Positions 48,536 to 57,467 of a stretch of 64,000 nt of DNA are shown one piece after another; the first letter of the stretch is position 1, and every line of letters starts with the position of its first letter. The stretch covers positions 1,599,001 through 1,663,000 of the forward strand of contig NZ_CP136336.1 of assembly GCF_032681285.1 (NCBI RefSeq), written 5' to 3'. Source of the stretch: Piscinibacter gummiphilus (lineage in GTDB: Bacteria > Pseudomonadota > Gammaproteobacteria > Burkholderiales > Burkholderiaceae_C). The notes beneath the pieces are model-generated. The model ran no database searches, was not told where the DNA came from, and saw only the letters and a program-made list of their open reading frames with translations. The position numbers and the translations under genes were made by a program.

Positions 48536-49614
48536 CAGGCGGCTCGCGCAGTGGCGTGGCGCGCAACCCAGCGCACGCGGTAGTGGATGAGCGTGTCGCA
48601 GGCCAGCAGCGTGAAGAGCAGCAGCCCCTGGAATACACCCGTCAGTGATTTGGGCAACCCCAGGCGCGACTGCGCGAGCTCACCGCCGATGTAGAACATG
48701 CTCATGAGGATGGCCGAGAACACGATGCCCACCGGGTGCAGCCGCCCGACGAAGGCCACGATGATGGCCGCGAAACCGTAGCCCGCCGGCACGTGCGGCG
48801 TGAGCTGCCCGAGCGGGCCCGCCGCTTCGAGCGCACCGGCCAGCCCCGCCATGCCGCCCGAGAGCAGCAGAGCCGTCCACAGCGCCTTGCGCGACGAGAA
48901 GCCGGCGTAGCGAGCGGCGGCTGGGGCGAGACCGCCCACCTGCAGCTGGTAGCCCGCGTAGCTGCGGAAGAGGAAGAGCCAGAAGAGGGCCACGCAGGCG
49001 AGTGCGATGAGCAAGCCGATGTTCACGCGAAACCCGGTGGCGAGCTTCGGGATCTGCGTGACCGCGAGGAAGTTGATCGTCTGCGGGAAGTTGTAGCCGT
49101 TCGGGTCTTTCCAGGGCCCGTAGACGAGGTAGCTCAGCACCATGTCGGCCACGTAGACGAGCATCAGGCTCACGAGGATCTCGCTCGCATTCGCCTTGTC
49201 GCGCAAGAAGGCCACGATGCCGGCCCACAGCATGCCGCCCAGCACGCCGGCCAGCAGGATGGCGACGACGATCAAGCGGCTCGTGTCCTTGCCGGCCATC
49301 ATGGCCACGCCGCTCGCGAAGATCGCACCGAAGATGAACTGGCCCTCGGCGCCGATGTTCCACACGTTGGAGCGGAAACACACCGCGAGGCCGAGCGCGA
49401 TCAGCAGCAGCGGCGTGGCCTTCATCGCGAGTTCGGTGAGCGCGTAGACGCTCTTGACCGGCTCCACGAAGAAGGCCTGAAGGCCGCGCAGCGGGTCCTT
49501 GCCCAGCAGGGCGAAGAGCACGACGCCGATGAGCACCGTGATGGCCAGCGCCAAGAGCGGCGACAGCACCGACATCATCCGGCTCGGCTCGGGCCGGGTC
49601 TCAAGCTTCAGCAT
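48535..49614 (-). CDS. BMP-type ABC importer permease 1
   Basis: A 359-residue membrane protein with about ten helices. FRSNVWNIGAEGQFIFGAI near 81-99 is the conserved permease loop of NupP/YufP-type nucleoside importers. It overlaps the ATPase gene by 14 bases. Together with permease 2 it forms the membrane channel. Confidence 0.92.
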   Translation of the reverse strand: MLKLETRPEPSRMMSVLSPLLALAITVLIGVVLFALLGKDPLRGLQAFFVEPVKSVYALTELAMKATPLLLIALGLAVCFRSNVWNIGAEGQFIFGAIFASGVAMMAGKDTSRLIVVAILLAGVLGGMLWAGIVAFLRDKANASEILVSLMLVYVADMVLSYLVYGPWKDPNGYNFPQTINFLAVTQIPKLATGFRVNIGLLIALACVALFWLFLFRSYAGYQLQVGGLAPAAARYAGFSSRKALWTALLLSGGMAGLAGALEAAGPLGQLTPHVPAGYGFAAIIVAFVGRLHPVGIVFSAILMSMFYIGGELAQSRLGLPKSLTGVFQGLLLFTLLACDTLIHYRVRWVARHATARAA

Positions 49615-51127
49615 GGGCGCTCTCTTCGGTGGGCTCTTTCGTCCAGAGGCCCGACATCCAGGCGCCGATCTGGGGAATGGTGGCGTCGCGCGTGGCGATG
49701 GAGGGTGACATGCGGCCCTGGGCGATGACGAGCAGCCGGTCGCTGATCTCGAAGAGCTCGTCGAGCTCCTCGCTCACCACGAGCAGCGCGCAGCCGGCGT
49801 CGCGCAGCGTGAGCAGCTCACCGCGGATCTGCGCGGCGGCGCCCACGTCCACGCCCCAGGTGGGTTGCGAGACGATGAGGAGCTTCGGCTTCGCATCGAT
49901 CTCGCGGCCGACGAGGAACTTCTGCAGGTTGCCGCCTGAGAGACTCTTGGCCGCCGCATCGGGCCCGCCGGCCTTGACGTTGAAACGCTGGATGAGCGAC
50001 TGCGCCAGCGCCCGCACCTGCCCCGTGCGCAGCCAGCCGCCGCGCCCCACCGCCTCGGTGCGCGTGAGCAGCGTGTTCTGCGCGAGCGAGAGCGTGGGCA
50101 CGGCGCCGCGGCCGAGGCGTTCTTCCGGCACGAAGTGCAGGCCCGCCGCGCGGCGCACCTGCGGGGGCTTGTGCGCGATGGGCTGGCCGAAGAGCTGGAT
50201 GCTCGCGGCGGCGGCGCGTGTGTCTTCGCCGGAGAGCGCGGCCATCAGCTCCTGCTGCCCGTTGCCCGAGACGCCGGCGATGCCGACGATCTCGCCAGCG
50301 CGCACCTCGAAGCCGATGCCGTGCAGGCTCATGCCGAACTGGTCGAGCTTGGGCAGCGTGAGCTCGCGCACCGCGAGCACCACCTCGCCAGGCGTGCGCG
50401 GCTCGTGCTTGAGTTGCGGCGGCTCGGCACCGATCATGAGGCGCGAAAGGCTGGCGTTGGTCTCCTGCGTCGGGTCGACCTCGCCGGTGACCCGGCCCGC
50501 GCGCAGCACCGTGCAGTGGTGGCACAGCGCGCGGATCTCGTCGAGCTTGTGGCTGATGTAGAGGATGCTGCAGCCTTCGCTCGCGAGCTTGCGCAGGGTG
50601 ACGAAGAGCGTCTCGACCGCCTGGGGCGTGAGCACCGAGGTCGGCTCGTCGAGGATCAGCAGCTTCGGGTGCGTCATCAGCGCCCGCACGATCTCGACGC
50701 GCTGGCGTTCGCCGACCGAGAGCGTGTGCACGGGGCGCAGCGGCTCCACGTCGAGGCCGTAGTCTTTCGAGACCTTCGTGATGCGCTCGGTGACCTCGGC
50801 CAGCGTGAGCGACTTGTCGAGACCGAGCCACACGTTCTCTGCCGCCGTGAGCGTGTCGAAGAGGCTGAAGTGCTGGAACACCATGCTGATGCCCAGCGCC
50901 CGCGCTTCGGCCGGCGTGCGCACCTGCACCGGCTCACCGTTCCAGCGGATCTCGCCTTCGTCGGGCCGCACCGCGCCGTAGATCATCTTCATCAGCGTGG
51001 ACTTGCCCGCACCGTTTTCCCCCAGCACGGCGTGGATCTCGCCCGGCTTCACGCGCAGGCTCACCTGATCGTTGGCCTTGACGGCGGGGTAGCTCTTGCT
51101 GAGCTTGAGAAGTTCCAGGCGAAGCAT
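49601..51127 (-). CDS. BMP-type ABC importer ATPase (double ABC domain)
   Basis: A 508-residue protein with two ABC domains. The first has Walker A GENGAGKST near 38-46, signature LSVGERQRVEI near 141 and Walker B LLILDEPTSVLT near 160-171. The second has a degenerate P-loop region (GVSGNGQQEL near 291) with signature LSGGNLQKFLVGRE near 403 and VSQPTWGVDVG near 426, as in sugar and nucleoside ABC ATPases. It begins 2 bases after the M20 hydrolase stop, so transport and catabolism are in one transcript. Confidence 0.93.
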   Translation of the reverse strand: MLRLELLKLSKSYPAVKANDQVSLRVKPGEIHAVLGENGAGKSTLMKMIYGAVRPDEGEIRWNGEPVQVRTPAEARALGISMVFQHFSLFDTLTAAENVWLGLDKSLTLAEVTERITKVSKDYGLDVEPLRPVHTLSVGERQRVEIVRALMTHPKLLILDEPTSVLTPQAVETLFVTLRKLASEGCSILYISHKLDEIRALCHHCTVLRAGRVTGEVDPTQETNASLSRLMIGAEPPQLKHEPRTPGEVVLAVRELTLPKLDQFGMSLHGIGFEVRAGEIVGIAGVSGNGQQELMAALSGEDTRAAAASIQLFGQPIAHKPPQVRRAAGLHFVPEERLGRGAVPTLSLAQNTLLTRTEAVGRGGWLRTGQVRALAQSLIQRFNVKAGGPDAAAKSLSGGNLQKFLVGREIDAKPKLLIVSQPTWGVDVGAAAQIRGELLTLRDAGCALLVVSEELDELFEISDRLLVIAQGRMSPSIATRDATIPQIGAWMSGLWTKEPTEESAHAEA

Positions 51128-51129
51128 GG

Positions 51130-52356
51130 TCAGCGGAGAAGGTCGTAGAGGGTGCGGGCCACGACTTTCGTGGCGCGGCGCAGGTCTTCCAGCACCAGGT
51201 GCTCGTCGGCCCGCTTCGCATTGGACTCCAGCACGGTACGCGGCCCCGCGCCGTAGATGACAGCGGGGATGCCCTGGGCACAGTAGAGGCGCACGTCGGT
51301 GTAGAGCGGTGTGCCCATTGCCGGGATGGCTTCGCCGAACACCGCTTGCGCGTTCTTCTGCAAGGCTTCGACGAGCGGCTGGTTGCCCGGCAGGGGCTTC
51401 AATGAATGCGCCAACAGCAGGCGTTTGATGTCGACCGTGATGCCCGGGCATGCGGCCGCGGCATCGGCGATCACCTGGCGGATGCTGGCTTCCACGGCCG
51501 CCGGGTCTTCCTCGGGGATCATGCGCCGGTCGAGCTTCAGCACCACCTTGCCCGGCACGACGTTGGTGTTGGTGCCGCCCTCGATGCGGCCGACGTTGAG
51601 GTAGGGGTGGGTGATGCCCGGCACCTTCGACGTGGTTTGTTGGTAGAGCGTGTTCTGCGCATAGAGCGCGTTGAGGATCGCGACCGCACCCTGCAGCGCA
51701 TCGACGCCGGTCGTGGGAATGGCCGCGTGCGCCATCTTGCCGTGCACCGTGACTTCCATCTGCAGGCAGCCGTTGTGCGCGGTGACCACTTCGTAGCTGA
51801 AGCCGGCGGCGATGAGGTAGTCGGGTTTCGTGAGCTGGTGCTTGAGCAGCCAGCCCGGGCCGAGCTCGCCGCCGAATTCCTCGTCGTAGGTGAAGTGCAG
51901 CTCCACGCCGCCCTTGAGGGGCGCGCCCAGCGATTCGAGGGCGCGCACGGCGAAGGTGAAGGTGGCGAAGTCGCTCTTGCTCACCGCCGCGGCGCGGCCG
52001 TAGAGCTTGCCGTCTTCGACCTCGCCGCCATACGGGTCGTGCACCCAGCCTTCGCCAGGGGGCACCACATCGCCGTGGGCGTTGAGCGCGATGGTTTTCC
52101 CTTCGCCGTAGGGGCGGCGCACGATCAGGTTGGTGATCGATTGAAGGCCGTAGGCGCGCACCTCGTCTTCCGGCACGGGGTGGCGCTCGGCTTCCATGTC
52201 GAAGGCCAGCAGCAGCTCGGCGGTGCGCTCGGCGTGCGGCGCGTTGTTGCCGGGTGGCGTGTCGGTGGGCACCTGCACCAGTGATTGCAGGAAGCGCACC
52301 TCTTCGTTGAAGTGCTCGTCGACCCAGGCGTCGAGGTCGTGGTGGCGGCTGTTCAT
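51130..52356 (-). CDS. M20-family metallohydrolase (ArgE/DapE type) in the purine operon
   Basis: A 408-residue di-zinc deacylase-like enzyme: metal motif NAHGDVVPPGEGW near 90-102, catalytic YDEEFGGE near 156-163, HGKMAHAAIP in the dimerisation domain near 204-213. M20 enzymes cleave N-acyl or N-carbamoyl bonds. It is coupled by ATGA to the allantoate amidohydrolase fusion, so it may act on a later ureide, for instance an N-carbamoyl or ureidoglycolate intermediate, but sequence alone does not define the substrate. Confidence 0.85.
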   Translation of the reverse strand: MNSRHHDLDAWVDEHFNEEVRFLQSLVQVPTDTPPGNNAPHAERTAELLLAFDMEAERHPVPEDEVRAYGLQSITNLIVRRPYGEGKTIALNAHGDVVPPGEGWVHDPYGGEVEDGKLYGRAAAVSKSDFATFTFAVRALESLGAPLKGGVELHFTYDEEFGGELGPGWLLKHQLTKPDYLIAAGFSYEVVTAHNGCLQMEVTVHGKMAHAAIPTTGVDALQGAVAILNALYAQNTLYQQTTSKVPGITHPYLNVGRIEGGTNTNVVPGKVVLKLDRRMIPEEDPAAVEASIRQVIADAAAACPGITVDIKRLLLAHSLKPLPGNQPLVEALQKNAQAVFGEAIPAMGTPLYTDVRLYCAQGIPAVIYGAGPRTVLESNAKRADEHLVLEDLRRATKVVARTLYDLLR

Positions 52357-54116
52357 GGACGTTCCTCCGCCAATTGGTTCAGCAGGGTCTGGAAGGCTTC
52401 GACGCAGAGCTGCGCGTCGTCGCTCGTGATCGTCTCCAGCGGGTTGTGGCTGATGCCGGAGTTGCCACCGCGCAGGAAGAGCATGGCCTGCGGCATCACC
52501 TCGTGCAGCTTCATCGCATCGTGACCGGCGCCGCTGGGCATGCGGTGAACCGGCAGGCCGAGCGACTCGACGGCGCGTTCCCAACGCCGGTGCCAATCGG
52601 GGGCGCTGGGCGCGGCCGGGGCGCGCAACGTTTCCTCCAGCCTGCAGTGCAGACCCCGGCGCTGGGTGATGGCGCGGATCTCGGCGAGCACGTCGTGCAC
52701 CATCGCATCGCGCACCTCGTCGGTGGTGGCGCGGATGTCGAGGCTGAACTTGCAGCGGCCCGGCACCACGTTGATCGAGCCCGAGGGCACTTCCAGCATG
52801 CCGACCGTACCCACCAGGTGCGGCACCTGGGCGGCACGCTTTTCCACGTAGAGCAGCAGCTCGGCCACGGCCGCGGCGGCATCGCGGCGCCGGTCCATCG
52901 GCGTGGTGCCGGCGTGGCTCGCGGTGCCGACCATCTCGCCGAGCATGCGCACACTGCCGTTGATGGACGTCACCACGCCCAGCGGCAGGTCGATCTCGTT
53001 GAGCACCGGCCCCTGCTCGATGTGCACCTCGACGAAGCCGAGGTAGCGCGAGGGGTGGCGCTGCATCCACGAGATTCGTTTGGGGTCGAGGCCGGCCGTG
53101 GCCATCGCGTCGCGCATCGCGATGCCGTCGGCGTCGCGTTGGTCGAGCCAGCTTGGGTCGAAGTGGCCGATGACGGCGCCCGAGCCAAGGAAGGTGGCCT
53201 TGTAGCGCTGGCCTTCCTCTTCGGCGAAGGCGATCAGCTCGATGTCGAATGGCAGGCGCTTGTGCTGGCGGTGCAGCTCGCGCACGCACACCATCGGCAC
53301 GAAGATGCCCAGGCGGCCGTCGTACTTGCCGCCGTTGCGCACGGTGTCGAAGTGGCTGCCGGTCAGCAGGCGCGGGGCCTCTTCCTGCGTGCCGTGGTAC
53401 ACACCGACCACATTGCCCACGGCGTCGATCTCGACTTCGTCGAAGCCGCAATCGCGCATCCAGTAGGCGAGCTGCTTCTGGCAGGCGATGTGGGCCGGGG
53501 TGAGGTAGGTGACGGTGAGCGCGTCTTCCACGTCGCTGTGCTGCGCGAGGAGCTCGGCGCAGTCCCACACCTGGTTGCCGAGCGTGGGCTCGACGCCGAA
53601 TCTGTCGTTCAGCCGCAGCTCGGCGATGCGATGGATGTTGCGCAGGCACTCGGCGCGCTCGAAGTCGGCGTGGCCTTCGAGCCGGCGCGCGAAGGTGGCG
53701 ATGATCTGCTGCCGCGTGAGCCCGGTTCCGCGCGGGCCGCGCACCGCGAGGATGAAAGGCCAGCCGAACTTGGCGTGGTACTCGGCGTTGAGGCGCTGCA
53801 GCGCGGCCAGCTCTTCGGGCGAGCAGGCCTTGAGGCCCGCGGTGTGTTGCTCGTGGCTGGATTCGGCCGTGAGCTGGCCTTGTTCGGCGAGCTTGCCGGC
53901 CAGTTCGGGGTGGGCCTGGATGAGGGCGAGTTGCTGGGCGGGCTCGGCTTCCCGCACCGTCTGCGCCATGGCGTGCTTCAGCGCCGCGAGGCTCTTGAAT
54001 GGTCGCTGCGCGAGTGCCTTCTCCGCGATCCACGGCGAGTGCTCGTAGATGCCTGCGAGCATCTGCAGCGCCTCTTCGGGCGCCGCGGTGTTGAGTTGAT
54101 CCAGCGTGAGGTTCAT
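52353..54116 (-). CDS. uraD: Fused OHCU decarboxylase-allantoate amidohydrolase
   Basis: A 587-residue two-domain protein. Residues 1-165 are OHCU decarboxylase (UraD): HPELAGKLA near 70, LNAEYHAKFGWPFILAVRG near 109-127, RNIHRIAELRL near 159. Residues about 175-587 are a zinc allantoate amidohydrolase/ureidoglycolate hydrolase of the M20 carbamoylase group: GSHFDTVRNGGKYDG near 250-264, FAEEEGQRY near 290, HIEQGP near 357 and GISHNPLE near 555. The chain would supply the last step to S-allantoin and, after PuuE, hydrolyse allantoate. Start at 54116 overlaps the puuE stop (ATGA). Confidence 0.9.
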   Translation of the reverse strand: MNLTLDQLNTAAPEEALQMLAGIYEHSPWIAEKALAQRPFKSLAALKHAMAQTVREAEPAQQLALIQAHPELAGKLAEQGQLTAESSHEQHTAGLKACSPEELAALQRLNAEYHAKFGWPFILAVRGPRGTGLTRQQIIATFARRLEGHADFERAECLRNIHRIAELRLNDRFGVEPTLGNQVWDCAELLAQHSDVEDALTVTYLTPAHIACQKQLAYWMRDCGFDEVEIDAVGNVVGVYHGTQEEAPRLLTGSHFDTVRNGGKYDGRLGIFVPMVCVRELHRQHKRLPFDIELIAFAEEEGQRYKATFLGSGAVIGHFDPSWLDQRDADGIAMRDAMATAGLDPKRISWMQRHPSRYLGFVEVHIEQGPVLNEIDLPLGVVTSINGSVRMLGEMVGTASHAGTTPMDRRRDAAAAVAELLLYVEKRAAQVPHLVGTVGMLEVPSGSINVVPGRCKFSLDIRATTDEVRDAMVHDVLAEIRAITQRRGLHCRLEETLRAPAAPSAPDWHRRWERAVESLGLPVHRMPSGAGHDAMKLHEVMPQAMLFLRGGNSGISHNPLETITSDDAQLCVEAFQTLLNQLAEERP

Positions 54117-55045
54117 GCCGGCGCCGGGTGGGTCTGTTTCCAATGCCGCGCGATGTCGATGCGTCGGCACACCCACACCTTGTCGTGGGCGAGCACATGG
54201 TCGAGAAAGCGCTGCAGCGAGCCGATGCGCCCGGGCTTGCCCAGCAGGCGGCAGTGCATGCCGATGCTCATCATCTTGGGCGCGGAGTCACCCTCGGCAT
54301 ACAGCGCGTCGAAGCTGTCGCGCAGGTAGGTGAAGAAATGGTCGCCGGTGTTGAAGCCCTGCGTCTGCACGAAGCGCATGTCGTTGCAGTCGAGCGAGTA
54401 GGGCACCACGAGGCGCTGCTCGACGCTGCCGTCGCTCTTGGTGACCGGCATCCAGAACGGCAGGTCGTCGCCGTAGTAGTCGCTGTCGTATTCATAGCCG
54501 CCGTGCTCGGCCACCAGCCGGCGCGTGTTGGGGCTGTCGCGGCCGGTGTACCAGCCGAGCGGCCACGCACCGCCGGTCATCTCTTTCAGGACCTGCGTGC
54601 CGAGCTCCATGTGGCGGCGCTCAGTGGCCTCGGGAAGGTTTTGATAGTGGATCCAGCGCAGGCCGTGGTTGGCGATCTCGTAGCCGTTGTCCATGAAGCA
54701 CGAGAGCAGCTCCGGGTAGCGCTGCATCGCCATGCCGACCGCGAAGATGGTCATCGGCAGCTTGCGTTTTTCGAACTCGCGCAGGATGCGCCACACGCCC
54801 ACGCGCGAGCCGTATTCGTACATCGACTCGATGGTCATGTGCCGGCTCTCGTAGGCCTGCGCGGTGATCAGCTCGGAGAGGAAGGTCTCGGAGGTGGGGT
54901 CGCCGTGCAGCGGGTTGTTCTCGCCGCCCTCTTCGTAGTTGAGGACGAACTGCACGGCGATCCTCGCGCCGTTGGGCCATTGGGCGTGGGGCGGGTTGCG
55001 GCCGTAGCCTTTGAGGTCGCGTGGATAGGTCTGTTCGCTGGTCAT
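54113..55045 (-). CDS. puuE: Allantoinase PuuE (polysaccharide-deacetylase fold)
   Basis: A 310-residue NodB-fold enzyme that opens allantoin to allantoate without the amidohydrolase fold of AllB. The opening DLKGYGRNPPHAQWPNGARI and NYEEGGENN near 36-44 are the PuuE hallmark, with the NodB segment GYEIANHGLRWIHYQ near 121-135. It overlaps both neighbours by ATGA (regulator before, UraD fusion after). Confidence 0.93.
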   Translation of the reverse strand: MTSEQTYPRDLKGYGRNPPHAQWPNGARIAVQFVLNYEEGGENNPLHGDPTSETFLSELITAQAYESRHMTIESMYEYGSRVGVWRILREFEKRKLPMTIFAVGMAMQRYPELLSCFMDNGYEIANHGLRWIHYQNLPEATERRHMELGTQVLKEMTGGAWPLGWYTGRDSPNTRRLVAEHGGYEYDSDYYGDDLPFWMPVTKSDGSVEQRLVVPYSLDCNDMRFVQTQGFNTGDHFFTYLRDSFDALYAEGDSAPKMMSIGMHCRLLGKPGRIGSLQRFLDHVLAHDKVWVCRRIDIARHWKQTHPAPA

Positions 55046-55833
55046 GGGGTGTCTCCGGCATGCAGCACCGACGGCAAGTCTGGCACCCGGGGGTTCAGGC
55101 GCAGGTTGCGCTCGACATTGTGCAGATGGCTTTGCATGAGCTTGACGGCGGCGCGGGCATCGCGCGCGGCGAGCGCATCGACGATGGCCACGTGCTCTGC
55201 AAAGGAGTGTTCGGCCGAATGGGCGGACTGGTACATCAAGGAGATCAGCGAACTGCGTGACACCAGCTCTCGCAAGATGTCGGCCAGCGCCTCGTTGCCG
55301 AGCATGCGCGCCAGCACGACATGGAAGTCGGCCAGCAGGTGCGTGCGGCCCGGCACGTCGGTGCGCTGCACGGCGGCTTCTTCGTCGCGCAGGTGCTGGC
55401 GCAGTTGTGCGATCTGCGGCTCGCTCAACTCGGCGGCGGCGCGCTTGATCATCGCGGCCTCGAGCATCTGCCGCACTTCGAACACCTGGCGCGCTTCTTC
55501 CTCGCTCGGCTGGGCGACGCGCGCGCCACGTGCCTGCGTGAGCGTCACGAGCTTGTCGCGGCTCAACTGGTGCAAGGCTTGCCGCACGATGGTGCGCGAG
55601 ACCTTGAAGATGTCGGCGATCTTCTGCTCGGCGAGCTTGGTGCCCGGCATGAGGCGCCGCTCGACGATGGCGGCGGTGATGGCCTCGGCGATGCGGCGGG
55701 TGGTGTCTTGCAACTCGGCCTCGGCCACGGCGGGCCTGCGCTTGCTGCCTAAGGCGGCCTGCTTCTTGCCTGCAGCTGCCTTGCCTCGGGCCACCGGGCG
55801 GATGGCAGTCAGGTTGGCAGGGGAGCGCGGCAT
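55042..55833 (-). CDS. GntR/FCD-family transcriptional regulator of the purine locus
   Basis: A 263-residue regulator with an N-terminal basic tail, a winged helix-turn-helix (LMPGTKLAEQKIADIFKVSR near 61-80, then TIVRQALHQLSRDKLV) and an all-helical FCD ligand domain (about 105-245) with the metal-binding His and Asp residues (DFHVVLARML, HVAIVDALAARD). It is first in the leftward operon and faces uraH, so it probably controls both transcripts through the palindrome at 55864. The inducer is likely a ureide or purine. Start at 55833; the upstream ATG at 55896 would overlap the operator. Confidence 0.9.
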   Translation of the reverse strand: MPRSPANLTAIRPVARGKAAAGKKQAALGSKRRPAVAEAELQDTTRRIAEAITAAIVERRLMPGTKLAEQKIADIFKVSRTIVRQALHQLSRDKLVTLTQARGARVAQPSEEEARQVFEVRQMLEAAMIKRAAAELSEPQIAQLRQHLRDEEAAVQRTDVPGRTHLLADFHVVLARMLGNEALADILRELVSRSSLISLMYQSAHSAEHSFAEHVAIVDALAARDARAAVKLMQSHLHNVERNLRLNPRVPDLPSVLHAGDTP

Positions 55834-55863
55834 ATGCGAGTGACTAGGCGGTGTGCTGCAAAC

Positions 55864-55871
55864 TGTATACA
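55864..55871. promoter_or_regulatory. GntR-type operator palindrome
   Basis: TGTATACA, a perfect 8-base palindrome in an AT-rich patch between the divergent regulator and uraH genes. GntR/FCD proteins are known to bind short T-GT-N-AC-A palindromes. It lies 30 bases before the regulator ATG and 42 before uraH. Confidence 0.55.
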
Positions 55872-55913
55872 CTTTTCCGCGTCTTGCAACCTGCATTCCA
55901 ACCCGAGGCCGAC

Positions 55914-56267
55914 ATGGGCAAGCTCACCACCCACGTGCTCGACACCATGAACGGCTGCCCCGCGGCCGGCATGCTGGTGGCGCTCTACCGCATGGACGGC
56001 GGGCAGCCAACGCTGCTCAAACAGCTGGCGCTCAACCACGACGGCCGCGCCGATGCGCCATTGCTCGATGACACGACGTTCAAGACCGGCACCTATCGCC
56101 TCGTCTTCGAGGTGGCCGCCTATTTCCGCGGCCGTGGGGTGATCCTGCCCGAGCCGCCCTTCGTCGACGCCGTGCCCATCGACTTCGGCCTCGCGAACCC
56201 CTTGCAGCACTACCACGTGCCGCTGCTGGCGAGCCCCTGGGCCTATTCCACCTACCGCGGAAGCTGA
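55914..56267 (+). CDS. uraH: 5-hydroxyisourate hydrolase (transthyretin-like)
   Basis: A 117-residue protein with the family N-terminus LTTHVLDTMNGCPAAGM (catalytic His near 7), a central Arg in the TYRLVFEV segment and the diagnostic C-terminal YRGS. It hydrolyses hydroxyisourate to OHCU, which the UraD domain encoded on the other strand then decarboxylates. GAGG at 55905-55908 supports the ATG at 55914. Three bases separate it from puuD. Confidence 0.95.
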   Translation: MGKLTTHVLDTMNGCPAAGMLVALYRMDGGQPTLLKQLALNHDGRADAPLLDDTTFKTGTYRLVFEVAAYFRGRGVILPEPPFVDAVPIDFGLANPLQHYHVPLLASPWAYSTYRGS

Positions 56268-56270
56268 GGC

Positions 56271-57467
56271 GTGGATTACTCACACCTGCTCGACTGGCTC
56301 AACCTGCTGCTGCGCTGGGCGCACGTGATCACCGGCGTGGCCTGGATCGGGGCCTCGTTCTACTTCGTGGCGCTCGACAACAGCCTCACGCCGCCCGCCG
56401 ACGCGAAGGAGCGGGAGAAGGGCATCGGCGGTGAACTGTGGGCCGTGCACGGCGGCGGCTTCTACCACCAGCAGAAGTACCCGGTGTCGCCCGCCGTGCT
56501 GCCCGAGCGGCTGCACTGGTCGATGTGGGAGAGCTACTCGACCTGGCTCACCGGCTTTGCGCTCTTCACGGTGCTCTACCTCTTCAACGCGAGCACCTTC
56601 CTCATCGACAAGAGCGTGCACGACTGGTCGCCGGCCGCCGCCGTCAGCGCGGCCCTCGGCTTCTTCGTCGGCTTCTGGCTCATCTACGACGGCATTTGCC
56701 GAGTCTTCGGCCAGCGCAAGAACGGTGACGCGATCGTCGGCATGCTGGTGTTCGTGTTCGTGGTCTTTGCGTCATGGCTGTCGTGCCAGCTCTTCGCCGG
56801 GCGCGCCGCCTTCCTGCTGGTGGGCGCGATGCTCGCGACGACCATGAGTGGCAACGTGTTCTTCTGGATCATTCCCGGCCAGCGCAAGGTGGTGGCCGCC
56901 CTGCGCGCGGGGCAGCCGGTCGATCCGGTCCACGGCAAGCGCGGCAAGCAGCGCAGCGTGCACAACACCTACTTCACGCTGCCGGTGCTGTTCACGATGA
57001 TCAGCAACCACTACGGCTTTCTCTACGCCGGCCAGAACAACTGGGTGGTGCTGGTGGTGATGATGCTGGCTGGCGCGCTGATCCGCCAGTCGTTCGTGCA
57101 GCGGCACAAGGCGCATGCCACGGGGCAGCCAGTGCCCTGGTGGTACGCGATGGTGGGTGTGGTGCTGCTGGCCGGGGTGTTCAGCGCCACGATGCCGAGC
57201 GTGCAGGCGCCTTCGGCAGAGGCCACCCCGGTTTCGTTTGCCGAGGTGCAGAAGGTGGTGGGCGAGCGCTGCGTGATGTGCCACAGCGAGCAGGTGGTCA
57301 ACAAGGCCATCCAGCTGCACACGCCCGAGCTGATCGAGCGCAACGCGCAGGCGGTCTACCAGCAGGCCGTGGTGCTCAAGCTCATGCCGCTCAACAACGC
57401 CACGCAGATGACCGATGCGGAGCGGGCGCTGATCAAGCGCTGGTACGAAGCCCGCACCAAGCCTTAG
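56271..57467 (+). CDS. puuD: Urate hydroxylase PuuD with C-terminal cytochrome c
   Basis: A 398-residue inner-membrane protein with about eight helices followed by a periplasmic cytochrome c domain (haem motif CVMCH near 341-345, distal LKLMPLNN with Met near 370). PuuD oxidises urate to 5-hydroxyisourate and passes electrons to the respiratory chain in place of soluble uricase. The start is GTG at 56271 (MDYSHLLDWLNLLLRWAHVI). Its stop codon overlaps the convergent murB stop. Confidence 0.94.
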   Translation: MDYSHLLDWLNLLLRWAHVITGVAWIGASFYFVALDNSLTPPADAKEREKGIGGELWAVHGGGFYHQQKYPVSPAVLPERLHWSMWESYSTWLTGFALFTVLYLFNASTFLIDKSVHDWSPAAAVSAALGFFVGFWLIYDGICRVFGQRKNGDAIVGMLVFVFVVFASWLSCQLFAGRAAFLLVGAMLATTMSGNVFFWIIPGQRKVVAALRAGQPVDPVHGKRGKQRSVHNTYFTLPVLFTMISNHYGFLYAGQNNWVVLVVMMLAGALIRQSFVQRHKAHATGQPVPWWYAMVGVVLLAGVFSATMPSVQAPSAEATPVSFAEVQKVVGERCVMCHSEQVVNKAIQLHTPELIERNAQAVYQQAVVLKLMPLNNATQMTDAERALIKRWYEARTKP

